Positions 40,228 through 53,200 of a DNA stretch of 64,000 bases are shown piece after piece; position 1 is the first letter of the stretch; each line of letters begins with the position of its first letter. Location: NCBI GenBank assembly GCA_018907035.1, contig JACCIC010000168.1, forward strand, positions 673,501 to 737,500. Direction: 5' to 3'. Under the pieces are notes generated by a model. It had not been told where the DNA came from and made no database searches. It was given only the letters and a program-made list of their open reading frames with translations. A program made the position numbers and the translations under genes. Origin of the DNA: Sycobia sp. Sy_11. Its lineage: Eukaryota > Arthropoda > Insecta > Hymenoptera > Epichrysomallidae.

Positions 40228-41732
40228 TTACTCGCTGCGGGGGCGAACCTCGGTCGTGGGGGAGGGGGGCGACTATCGGGGACGGGCAAGGGATACGAGG
40301 ATACTTATTTACGGGCCGATCGGGAATTCGCATTCGGGCGCGAGAAACTCTGTGTATGTACGAGTCGAGAGACGCGATAATCCTACCTCCAGCCGGTGCA
40401 GTTTATTTTATCGCCCCCCCCCCCGGCCTAAGAAACCGCGCGCCCGTAGCCGAATCATAGTAGAATAGTAAACGGGCCGACAATGCGCAGCGTATGGATT
40501 GAAGTGGACGAAGGAAAATTGTCTGTGGGTAGCGGTGGGGGGGGGGGTGGAGAAAAGATCTAGTATATACGTACGATGAAATAAAATACCCGTAGTGCCA
40601 TATTTTAACGAAATTGGTCTTGTCATGATAACTGGTTCGATGCTTCTTCGTTCCCTGCCGCGACAATGATTAATAAAAAGCCGCGTCTTTCGCAATAATC
40701 GTTAAAATGCCTATTGTTATTGTATTTTCGTGCGCAGTACTTTAAAGCAAAGCGCAAGATTAATCGAGGAGGACCCTCGTCTCGAAATGTAAAATCTAAT
40801 AATGAGAAGCAATGTGAAAAATTATATATAGAAGCTGCGAAAGATGAAAGATTTTTTTTTTTTTTTTTAATATTTCGTCGTTTACAAAGAGGCGTGTATT
40901 TTTGACCATCGTGAAAGAGCGACGGGTAAGCCGTGTCCCTTTGATAAAATGGAATAAATGTAAGCAATTTTTAAAAAATCGAGGTGCCGATTTACGTTCA
41001 GAAAAAAAGTTATCTATACAGTTCGTGGGCACATTGCGCCTCGCCCCATGTGGGGCCTTGGTGAAAAACGTCAATTTTAAGTTAATAAAGCGACGTTGCT
41101 TAATAAATTCTGCCCGGCATTTGCTAGGTAGAATTTTTTAGAAATTGACAGGCACGATATGTGAACGGGAGGAAAGATTCAGACGTCACGATATGATCGA
41201 ATTTAATCATAATTGACATACTGTAAAATTAATAGAAATAGAAAGACAAAAATAACATAAAAGTTAAAAAGACAATGGAAAGTATGTAAATAATTATTGA
41301 CGCCCAAAAATAAGTTTTCGTCAAGACGTTCCCTTTTATATGACTTTATTTAGTGCATTTAATATTAAAAAGCCGAATAAAAATATTGATAAGACTACGT
41401 TCTGCAATAATTAGTTATGCATTTTATTATATTGTATTCAATTCTACACACATGATATTTGTATTATTCGTATCAAAGGGATTACAAAATTAAAAAAATA
41501 GATATTGCGTGTATAATTATAAAAAACGCCTATATAGAAATGCGTTTTTTTTTTTTTTTTAAATCGCGAGCGCTATATAATGATCACTATTTGGGCGATT
41601 TAAAACAGCGATAGAGAGTATTCAAGAGCGAACGTGTAAAAATTAAAAAAAAATCGCTTTTTATCGGTCAAACATTATAAGTATTGTGAACATACTCATA
41701 TATCCATAAAGCAGAGAGAGGGGGAGAGGGAG

Positions 41733-41791
<59 letters not shown>

Positions 41792-42798
41792 ATATGGGTG
41801 TATTAGAAAGATTGGCGGGGAAGCCCAGAACTGGGTTATCGCGCGTCGCTCATTGTGTTTAGATTATCTGGATAATTCGCTCTCGCGGGGTTTTCATTTT
41901 TTTTTTTTTTTTTGTATAAATAAGAAAGTCGAGAATATGAATTACCGTATTAGAAGTTCGCGCGTGACTCGCTGACTAATTGATTGCCACGTGCACGCGA
42001 GGGCCGGAATCTAACCTATATATATAATATATATATATAATATATTTATATATATATATATATCTATAATATATATTATGTTGTGCTTATGTAATTTTGC
42101 CTTAGCCTGATACATGGGTGAAATTTCGCCGTGAATGCGGAATTACATTATGTATATATATATATATATATATATATAGTTATATGCTTCGCAACAAGGG
42201 GCAATATAGACGTAGATACGAGAAATACAAATTCGTTTATGTACCTGTACATGTATAGCTCGGAAGGAGCGCTGCTCTAAGAGGAATTCTGACGCGTATA
42301 TACGGCTATTTCGCTATATATATATAAGTAAGTTCACCGGTAGTATATATGTCGTATGTGTTAGTGTGGGTTGATGATTTTATTGCAGTGCTCGAATATG
42401 AATCGCGTGCGGTATACAGGATTGGTCGTTATGAATTTTGGAACATACCCACACGCACACATACACACACATACCAGTTGGATAACGGTACTTTCCAATA
42501 TGGATGATTCATTTTCTATACATTTATCGTTAGAATTACAATTGCGCCATTATAATAAGGCTATGAACTAAGCCATTACGATGGTCTTTATAGAATTTTA
42601 AAAGATTTCAACTATACATATTACATAGGATTTTGTATAGTGTATTGCACTGCTATTGTTATATGTAGATATATGTGCACCGAGTTGACAAGGAAAACAG
42701 CTGGGGTGCAATAAAAATGGCGATATTTTTAAAAATCCACTAGATAGTCTTTATTGCCGATCGATGTATTCCGTTTAGTATATACGTATATATAGATT

Positions 42799-42840
<42 letters not shown>

Positions 42841-43401
42841 TATATATAATAAATTTAGTCGTTAGGAAGAACAGCGCCGTTTGCGCAGGGGATCCTAAAA
42901 CGATCCATAAAAAATCCGGGCGCTATTTCTATGAGATCGTACTACAAAAAAAAAAAAAAAAAAAAAATGCGCCGAACGGAGAGAACACAGAGTCTCTGTA
43001 TCTATTGTACAACAGTCGACGATGCCGGGCTTCGCAGGCGCGACGCCCTGCGAGCGAAACCATCTTACACGCGCCGATCATACGGATCGGCAAATCTCGC
43101 GCGCGTGGAGAGTTTAAAAACTCGTCGTCGCGGTCGCGTTGCTTTCCGCATTATTTGAATTTCTTATTGTAAGAATTTAAATTCACGCTTGCCGAACGAA
43201 ATCTTATAAAGCGAAAAATTCGCAAAATTTATCATCGAGCTTAGAAAATTCATTATGAACTTTTAACGAAATTCTCACGTCTGCGATCGAGTTACCGATC
43301 TAAGAAACTTTTTCTGCGCCTAATGTCCGAAAAATTAATCAAAAGCTCGGCCATTCAGTCAAACAAATTATAAATTACATATATCTATACATGTAATATT
43401 G

Positions 43402-43438
<37 letters not shown>

Positions 43439-43756
43439 CGATCGTTTCTTCATTCAATATATTGATATATACATGCACACACACACGTAATGACCGCCGT
43501 TTTCGTTTTCCTTTTTCCCCCGCTCCAGGCTCGGGCGACAGCGGCGTCGTGACCGTCTCGGAGTCGAGCGTCGTCGGCCGCGCCGTCTTGGGCGGCGGGG
43601 GCGGCTCGACCCCGCCGCTGACGGAGCTGGAGCGCAGGCCCCGCTACTGCGACCCCCAGAGGAATCCCGTCGAGAGGGTACTGCTGGAGATCGTCGACAC
43701 CGAGGCCATCTACGTCGAGCACCTCCGACAAGTCATTCAAGTTAGTATACACACAC

Positions 43757-43790
<34 letters not shown>

Positions 43791-43801
43791 CTGTCTGCCT
43801 G

Positions 43802-43846
<45 letters not shown>

Positions 43847-44063
43847 ATACGTACACACAGTTCTCTGCTCTCCCCCCCCTCTGTTTTTCTCGTACACGCG
43901 CGAGTTCCCGGACGAGTTTTCCGCGCAGAATGCTGCGGTGAGGCGGCCGCAGCCGGTTTCGATCGCCGATGCCCGCGACAGGCGGCTGGGGAGGGAGGAA
44001 GGGCTTCGGCGATTCGTTTTTGCTCGCAATCCGCGCGTTTACGTGCGAATACATATATATGTA

Positions 44064-44114
<51 letters not shown>

Positions 44115-45883
44115 CCTTAAAAAAGTACGTACAACAAGCGGCGCGAATCGACGGATCGCCGCTTAGTTGTATAAGTACATATCGATATATGTACGCACAC
44201 GGTTGAATTTCGTTTTTTTGCCCGCTCGGCGCGCGTACAGTCGTCGGTCGTAGGGGGTGCTGGGGTGAAGAGAGAGAGAGAGGGGGGGAGAAGTCGATGT
44301 ACCGAGCCATTATGTATACATGGACGCGTGGGAAACTGCTCGATTAGTTCGCGGATTAATCCGCAACGACACACGTTTCGGACTTGAGCGCGACGTTCAA
44401 AAAGGGGGGGGCGACCCCACCTATTTTATTGCGTATTACCGAATTGAAAATCTTTTACATTGTCAAATTTTTTACATTGAGAAAAATTGAAGGAAATTCG
44501 GACCTAACGATGAACAATATCATTTCTCCGAAATTTTCGGTATAAATCAATATTTTTCGACAATAATTATGCGTTTCTATTGTATTTAAAATGTCTATCA
44601 ATGACCAAAGTATATTCCACGCCCATGAATACATAAATGCAATCTTACGGTTGGTAGACAGTTCGTGGGCAGTCTTGCAAGAAGTCCCGATAATCCGAAT
44701 AACGAAGGGAATTCTCTCTCCAATCCAAATGACTGGCTTTTGTATTTTTCGGTTGCGCGACCATTATTTTTATGAATTACATATTTTGTCTACGGTATAG
44801 CCAGCGTTTTTTTTTCACTTAAAAATTACGCCTTAATAATAGTCAATTATATCCAGTTTGTAAATATCGGATTATTAACGAATAATAAACATTTGAGCAT
44901 TCTATATCTCGCAGTCCTATAAGCTTTATTTGATTCGTAATATTTCATTATTATTCAACTTATTTATTATTAGAAACAAAATTCTGTGTAACTGAAATTA
45001 TTTCATTTGTCACAATTAATTGTTCAAGAACGACAAATCCACAATATTAATAGTCGAGCGTCGGCTATATTTTTTAGTTATTTTTTGTGAAAACACTATT
45101 GCCAGTTGATTTTATATGAATAAGTAAAATAAACAAAAAAACAAAACAAAACAATCGAACAACAACAAATTACTGTCGATAGATATACAGTTTTAAAAAT
45201 AGCAAAGATCTATTAATCCCTTCTGGTTTCTTGAGAGTTTCAGGTAATTTAAATTAATTAATTGTTAATTGAATTGAATTTTTCGTTAAATTGATTTTAT
45301 TTTATTTCTGAAACGGACTCAAATACAAATGAATAATGAAATCAACAATTTAATGAAACTCGAGCAATTTTTTTTATCGATAATTATTTGTTAAAATCTT
45401 TTACGAGAATTATAAATATAAATTTATGAAACATAATTGTGTTCCCGTATGAAGTAATAGGCAAACAACGTCAGGAATACACGTTGAACGAAAGTTTCCG
45501 CTGTAAAAATTCCACTGTATTTAAGAGCATCGTTGACCCAATGAGCAATACTTAAAATATAATTATATATAGTGACGCATGTTGGAGCGAGCTGTTATAC
45601 ATGCATATACATACATGCATACATACATACATACATACATACATACATACAGACGTACACAGACGCACGCGCGCGCGCATGCACGCGAATTTCATTCGAG
45701 CAGCGTCGACAATTTTTCTAAAGTATATAGCGATTTAAAGGAGGTGAAGGTCGCGCTAACAATTTTGAAAATGCGTGTATTCAGTAAAATAATTATGGCG
45801 ACGACTGTGAGAATAATTGTTTTTCGTACTATTTACTGAAAGAATGCGTACGTGTACATATATAATTTTCCTTTGAGTATTTT

Positions 45884-45917
<34 letters not shown>

Positions 45918-48900
45918 TTATGTTATCATATTCTTTAATACTTCCGTTTCTGTTCTTCCCCAATCGACAGGGTTATTTAATCTTCTGGAGGGACGATCCC
46001 GCGTCACTGATTCGGGATCTGGAGCTCAACGGTTTATTTAGCAATATCGAGGATATTTTTCAATTCAATCGGTAAGTGCTTTATGCCCGATATCTGACCG
46101 TGCACAAAATACACGGGATTTTATTTATTTTCACGTAAATTTCTTTCTTTTTTTTTTCTTCTTCTTCATTGTCTCTCTGGCTTCAACGAAAACAAATCTC
46201 AATGTTTCAGGAAGTTCCTTTCGGCCCTGGACGACAGCGGGCTCGATCCGATCAACGTCGCAAACACCTTCATAGAGCACAATTCGGGCTTCAAAGTTTA
46301 CACGGAATACTGCACGAATTACCCACGGTAATAAAGCGTTGTGTGCAACGATTCTTTATGTATGCGATGTACATCTACATCTCTCCGTATCCCTCGATTG
46401 ATGAATCGCGGGCCTCCGATGCACTTGCATCTATATTTATTATATTATGTGTCTAATATCCACGCTTTTTACATTTATTCATCCAGGACCGTGTCGATAC
46501 TCACGAATCTGATGGGCCAGGAAAAGATCGCGAGGGCCTTCAGGGAGAGGCAGGCCGCCCTCGGCCACGCGCTCGGCCTCGGCTCGTTTCTCCTGAAGCC
46601 GGTGCAGCGAATTCTCAAGTACCACCTGCTGCTCGAGGTGAGTAACAATATTAAGCCCGGCCTAGAAACGAGGGTAATATCTCGGTCTCTCGCTCTGTAA
46701 ACAGATATGCACAGTATATCCCGCCCCCCTCCCCCCCTTCGAGTTGAGCAATAAACTTTAGCGGTCGCGCTTTTCGATTGTTTGACAAAACTTCAGTCCT
46801 CGGTCTCGTTTGTGTAAGAATTGCGCGCGTTTGCGTCAGGCTTTTATATGGTACGAAGAAACGCAAAAGTTAAATAAAAAAAAAAAAAAAACAAAAACAA
46901 AAACAAAAACAAACAACAATAAAAATTGAGAAAGTTCGTAATGCCATTGCGCCGTTTACAGACGCACGCTCACACTCGCATACACACAGAATGAGAGTCT
47001 GCGTACGATACAACAATCGCGATATTTTTATTTATGAATACATTACATTTTTATTTAAAAGTCAAGGTGTGTAGTTCTATGCTTAAAATTAGATTCGCGT
47101 AACGTACCATTAAATCTTTACTGTTTATCTATTTGTAGACTGAGAAACATTGTTTTACTAAAAATTACAATGATCGGTAATTAGAGCAAAGACCGGAAGG
47201 ATCTAAAAAAAATTGCCGTACTTTCTAGAAAATTTTAGGCAAAAGCTGAAAATTTACCATTGACCCGGTAAAATTTATTGGAGGCTATCACAATTTTTAC
47301 AGTCCACCATCATATTACTGGACAATATTCTAATTTTTACCTTAGAAAATCATTCGCCGTATACAGGAATAAATTCAGTCGAACGTATAAGTAATAAACA
47401 TTTGGCATTATGGATACAGGCTTGTGATAAATTTTTCATTAAACAATGTAGTAGACGCAAAAATTATATTTATTAATACTGGTTAAAGTGCATCATCCAG
47501 ACTTTAAAATCAAAGCTAAGAATGCATTAATAAGGCATAAACGCCCATCTCTCTTACTATCTCTCTCTCTCTCTCTCTCTCTCTCCTCCCTCCTTCTATA
47601 TCCACATCTTTATATCTCTGCTTCTCTCTAACCGGCCGCCGTCACGCAGAACCTCTCGAAGGAGTTCGAGGCCGTGGAGGAGGTGGACTGCGCGTCGGAG
47701 GGCCCGGGGTCAGCCGGGGCACGGCTGGCGATCGGTGGCGCGCTGAGGGCGATGACCGGCATCGCGAGCCACATCAACGCGATGAAGCGCAAGCACGAGC
47801 ACGCGGTGCGCGTGCAGGAGATACAGTCGCTGCTGTACGACTGGCCGGGGCCCGATCTCACCACCAACGGCGAGCTCATTGCCGAGGGCAGCTTCCGGAT
47901 GCACGGCGCCAAGGCACCGAGGCACGTGTTCCTCTTCGACCGGGTACTGCTGCTGACCAAGAAGCGGGAGGGCGGCCTGCTCGACTACAAGTCCCATATT
48001 CTGGTGAGACGCTGCGATACCTAGATATATATATATACACATACACACATACGCACATATAGATTGTCTGGAAAGAGATATTGTGTAATTGAGAAAACGA
48101 AGAAGAAGAAGAAGAAGAAAAACTGCATTTTAAATTAATTCGAAATCCCGTACTGGATGTCGTCAAATTTAAGAATATTGCTTATTATTAGTATTATTAG
48201 TATTTTTTTAACGCTCGCCTTAACGTTTCATTACAGTGTTCAAACTTAACTTTAATGGAAAGTATTCCCGACGAGCCGCTCAGCTTCCATGTGATACCCT
48301 TCGACAATCCCCAACTACAGTACAAGCTCCAGGTTAGATATGGTCAAATTAAATAATTCGCATTACGCTCATTTAACTTTTGGTATGCCGCCGGAATGTT
48401 TGTAAAGCTCATAACTTTCGTAACGTCATTCAGGCCCGAAATCTGCAGCAGAAGCGCGAGTGGACGCTACAAATAAAGCGGGTTATTTTAGAGAATTACA
48501 GCGCAGTAATACCATCGCATGCCAGGAAGCTCGTGCTCGAAATGGGTCAAAATAAATACGATGGTATGTACAGTTTGACTGTTTAAAAATAAATAAATAA
48601 ATAAATAAAAAAAGTACAACATGCGCACAAAGATCATTTATAATACCAGCTATATACTTATCGATGTATGATTATAATCAAATAGACTACTCTCCATCGG
48701 ATCGGGGATACAAAAAGTATACGGATCACTTCGATAGGAAATTGGACAGGGAGAGGCGGAAATCCGAAACTGGATTGCGTCAAAAGTTGAGAAAGAGCAG
48801 AAAGAGCGACGTGTCCATAAGCACCGCAGAGGTATATATATATATAATTGCAAATGATCATTTGTTAAGGTGGTTAGAGCGTGACTCCCGAGTTAAGGAG

Positions 48901-48950
48901 ATCTTATAAGAATAAGTTATCTTGTTTTTTGTTCTTGCAATGTATACTAT

Positions 48951-49008
<58 letters not shown>

Positions 49009-50202
49009 TGTAACAACTTTTTTAATTAATTGCCAATACCGTTTGATTTTTTTAAAACTTGAAAAATGATGAAAATACTTAAATTTCTATCAGGGATAAT
49101 TAAATGTCTTGTTCAGCTAATCGGGACAGTGCAGCGTCATCGAAAGCATCGGTCAAAAGTTTAAAAATTCTATAATTCAGTTTTCATATAAGACAACGAA
49201 ATAGAACGTTCTTAAAAAAGCGTGAAATATAAATTATAGATTTTATGAACCATGTAATAAAGGTACTATTGTCAACGAAACATTTAAAACCGATTTCGTA
49301 TAATTTTCCGGTAATTTGAGTTGCGCTCGAACTATCTCATTGGTCATTGTTTACTTACAAAAACAAAAAAAATTGTGCTGCTTTAGAATTCGCCGATGTG
49401 TCCTCGAAAGAACCAGTCGGCAGAGTTAATACATTTTGGAAGGGATGAAAATCTAAACCGGAGCTCTGAAATTCGCGGATCGAAGATAAAGGTTAGCATT
49501 AACAATGGGACCAATGTCGCCTATTATTTAATTCCATTATATTATTATAAAACCTACAATCCTCAAATTATCGTAATATTGCTCAGAGTTATACCTGAAT
49601 TTTATACCTGAAATATCTAAACACTTATATACGAACTTTATAAACGGAAAAACTGCCGCACTGACGATGTTTAATACATCGGTGAACTTTGAGCAGGATC
49701 GTTTCACGAGTTGGCGGAGGAAGTCCGAGCCAGGTTTTCAGTCCTACATAAACTTAAATCCATCGGAGAACGAGGACGACGCCACGGACACAGCCGGCGA
49801 CGCGCTCCCGACCCAGGGCCCGACCAGCGATAGCGCCGAGGCGCGAACCGAGCGCAGCGAGACCCGCCAGTCGAGTCGCGCCGCCTCGCCCTGCGCGCCG
49901 CCGCTCGCGGCGATAACCAAAGAAACCGGCGCCGACGGCCCGGGCGACCAACTGCCCGCGGCAGCGCCGAGCGTCGAGGAGATCGTCGGCAATATCCTCA
50001 TGCAAAATCACGAGCTGCAGAGGCGCCTCGACAAAAGTCGCCAGCGCAACCCGAGCTCCCTCTACGGCAACGTTCTCAAGCGCGGGCTGGCCAAGCGCGG
50101 CGCCGGCGGCGGCGGCGGCGGCCTCGTCGCCGACAGCACCGAGGACGAGGAGGAGGAGGAGGAGGAGGAGGACACCGACGTCGAGGACGAGCAGCGCAAG
50201 AG

Positions 50203-50241
<39 letters not shown>

Positions 50242-53200
50242 AAGTGCCAAGGCGAGCAATGCCGAGAGGTCGCGATTCTCGAGGCGCGAGCAGTGCTTCG
50301 TGCGCGCCGTGAACGCGTACAATCAGCGCAGCTTCCGCTCCCAGTACGACAGCTTTCGGAACGTCGAGGCGAGCTCGGACACGGGGGCGGCCCCCGTCCA
50401 GCGTCAGAACTCCAGTCCACTGCCGAGGTCGGTGGCGGCGAGGCGCTCGCCCACGGACAGCCTCAAGAAGCCGAACATCGTCACCGAGAGCAAGGTGATC
50501 AGGACCGCGCTGCAGATACGCGAGAACGGGGACGCCGTCACCGGGGCCGAGGAGGATGACGGCGAGGAGGTAGAGCTGGGCGAGGAGCCGATTTACGAAA
50601 CGCCGGGCGTCGTCAAGAAGGGAGACGACTCTTTAGATAATAAAGGTAGACTTTCGACTATAAGGCTGGATTTTCTATTTACCATCTGATATTAAAAATT
50701 ACTATGTCAACGGTTTTTTAACAGACGAATAAATCATTTTAGGTGCTTCAATTCTGGCAAATTATGTGCTTGTTTATAATCATCTTCGGAGAGTAAGAAT
50801 CTGAAATAGAAAAATTATTGTCGTTATAGCTACCCTGAAAGAATAATAATGGAAGAAAAATAATTTTAAAATAATGGTGGTAGTAGAGAGATGGATATAT
50901 AAGGTTGTATAATAAGGTTTTAACTTATTCCCTGAAAAAAGAGCCGGGGCGTGCTCGAATCGTCGGACGCAGATTATTGGAGTATGAATAGATATGTGGA
51001 TGGATGAAACAGTCCAATCATGCTTTGCCAACCATATTATTATTCCAGGGTAGTTATAGTCATAATAATTTTTATATTTCACATTCTTAGATTCTTCGGA
51101 GGTGATAATAAATAAGAACAGTCTGACAAGTTATAATATAGAATTATAAGAGCGATAAAAACGTATTGATCAGATTATGTATATTTCATTAATATAAATG
51201 TTTATCTGGTGCGCTATTACACTGGAAATATTTCAATTGGATCGCCAATACAAAAAAGAACTTGTACAAGATAAATATTCGCACGCAAGCATTTTTTATT
51301 GCTAATGCTTAACATAAATATAGTTCATAAACCTCTGAAACAATGTATTTTAATAAGTCAGAAATTCTCAGCATTTGAAAATGTTAGGATTCGGGTTTTG
51401 TGACTGGTAAGGTTGGGGTTTATAGCCTCGAGCTTTATGGGCTTGGAGTTTGTAGTTTTAGGATTTATCGTAGATTGAGAATGGCATTCTCAAAGTACGA
51501 ATTCGTAGAGTTTTTTGAAAATGCAGAAAACTCCTGACTTTTCTGGGAGTAATATTATACTTGACAGACTTACATTTAGCATCCTATAAGACATGAAAGC
51601 TAGACCTCCAACTCTTTCCTCGCAAGTTCTTTTTTGAACGATTACATTTTACCTCAAATATATTCACCATTAGACAGCAAATTGAATAAAAGCTCGCTCG
51701 TGCAATTACGAAGCGGTCTAAAGCAGTAACTAAAGTATTTGATTTATTATTAGGAAATTTAGGAAACTACGATAATCTACATCACGTTTGGGACGGCTGT
51801 CTCGAAACCGACGACGGCAGCGCCCAGGACTGCCCGACCAAAGCGGCCGCGTGGCTGACGAAACTCTGCGAGGGCCTGCCGAATCAGCCGCAGAAGTGCG
51901 GCTCGCTGCCGCGCAGCTTCCAAATGATGAATCCCGCCGATCTCAGCCACGTGTCCAAGTCGAGGTTCCTGCAGCGCGACGGCAAGTCGATGACCGAGCG
52001 CCCGTACACGATCGCCTCGGACAAGCCGGCCGAGATCAATCTCGAGGACATGGAACGCTACGCGTCTACCTGCGAGGGCTCGACGCGAATAGCCAAATTC
52101 CCCATTACCGGCTCGGCCTCCACCTCGTCGTCCACGTTCTTCTGCTCGCTCGACGACACCTCGTTGACGGACACGGACTCCGTGTCCAGGACGGGCACGC
52201 TCTCGATCAGCACGCACGTTCATCCCGACCACAAGATTTACAGAGCGACGAACAACAAAGGTGCGTGCGCCAGTTTCTTCCATTCTGCTCTATCGCATTT
52301 TCCACGGCGTTCCACACGATCTTTGGTCCATCGAGGTCTTCTTAATCATACGTATATAATTGTAATTATTCCATTGCAGAAGTGACGAACGGAGGTACGC
52401 CGTCCGGCGCGGGCTCGAGCCTACGGAGCGTTCTGTTGAAGGCCGGCAATCGTTTGCAGGGCCTGAGATCGAGCCAGAGCACGGAGACGCTCGAGTGCAG
52501 CGAGGAGCTCGAGCGCACGCGCTACTTCCGCTCGTTCGGCAAGCGGGCCAGCAAGCCGAAGAGTCGCCGGGCCACCGGCACGGACGCCGAGGAGCTGCTC
52601 GGCTGCGTCGTCGGGGCGAGCAGCGCGGGCAGCCACGGCGCACCCGGGCTGCGGCGGGAGTTTCCCTATCACAAGCAGGGCAGCCCGAGTCTCGGGGCGC
52701 GCTTCGCGCAGTCGGACTACGCCGATCCCACGATACTCTTCTCGGAGAGCCGGAGAAATCTGCTGAACAGCACGAGCACGCTGGCGCGCGAGGTCGAGGA
52801 CGCGCCGCGGCTCGAGGAGCAGGAGGACGAGGACGAGGAGCGGGCGGCGAGGGGCGAGGAGGCGGATGAGGAGGCGGAGGAGGAGGAGGAGGCGGAGGAG
52901 GAGGCGGCGGAGAGCTCGAAGGAGGGCGACAGCTTCTACGAGCGCTCCTTCGAGACGATCGAGAATTACGTCGAGGGCAGGGCCGAGGAGACCTTCAGGG
53001 ACAGTGCAATATTCAGCGACGCCGAGGAGTACGCGCAGAGGGCCGACGAGGCGGCGGAAACGGCGAAGAAGGTGCCGCCGCCCGTGCCGGCGAAGAAGAA
53101 GACGCGCCGCGGCGGCGGCGGCGGCGGCGACGGCGCGGCGATCAGCGAGAGGCCGGCGGTCGTGCAGAAGCCGGCCCATCTCAAGCTGAGGGCGCGCATC

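Larger units (their letters stand above)
35969..43528 (+). other. Large intron (7.6 kb)
   Basis: It holds TA arrays (37430, 37799, 38034, 38342, 40174, 42153, 42800), a GA array (41713-41789), poly-T and poly-A runs (37607-37655, 41546, 41899, 42945), G-runs (38590, 40538) and a CA array just upstream of the next exon (43405-43437). No exon was recognised. The segment 39240-39560 is unique sequence without coding signature. Confidence 0.75.
43741..45970 (+). other. Intron with compound repeats
   Basis: It contains TA then CT (43757-43846), TA (44049-44110), CATA tetranucleotides (45601-45652) and CA (45886-45915). The middle part (44400-45580) is AT-rich unique sequence with no recognised exon. 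Confidence 0.85.

Noticed and set aside
49744..50420. Minus-strand frames opposite exon l
   Set aside because: Antisense shadows made of poly-Val/Ser/Arg from the acidic and Thr repeats; no similarity to known proteins.
51777..52283. 168-codon minus-strand frame opposite exon m
   Set aside because: Same GC-bias shadow effect; plus-strand exon is phase-locked on both sides.
52421..53179. 252-codon open frame on the minus strand inside the last RhoGEF exon
   Set aside because: Antisense shadow of a GC-rich exon whose codon bias removes stops from the opposite strand; the plus frame has the conserved motifs and splice phases.
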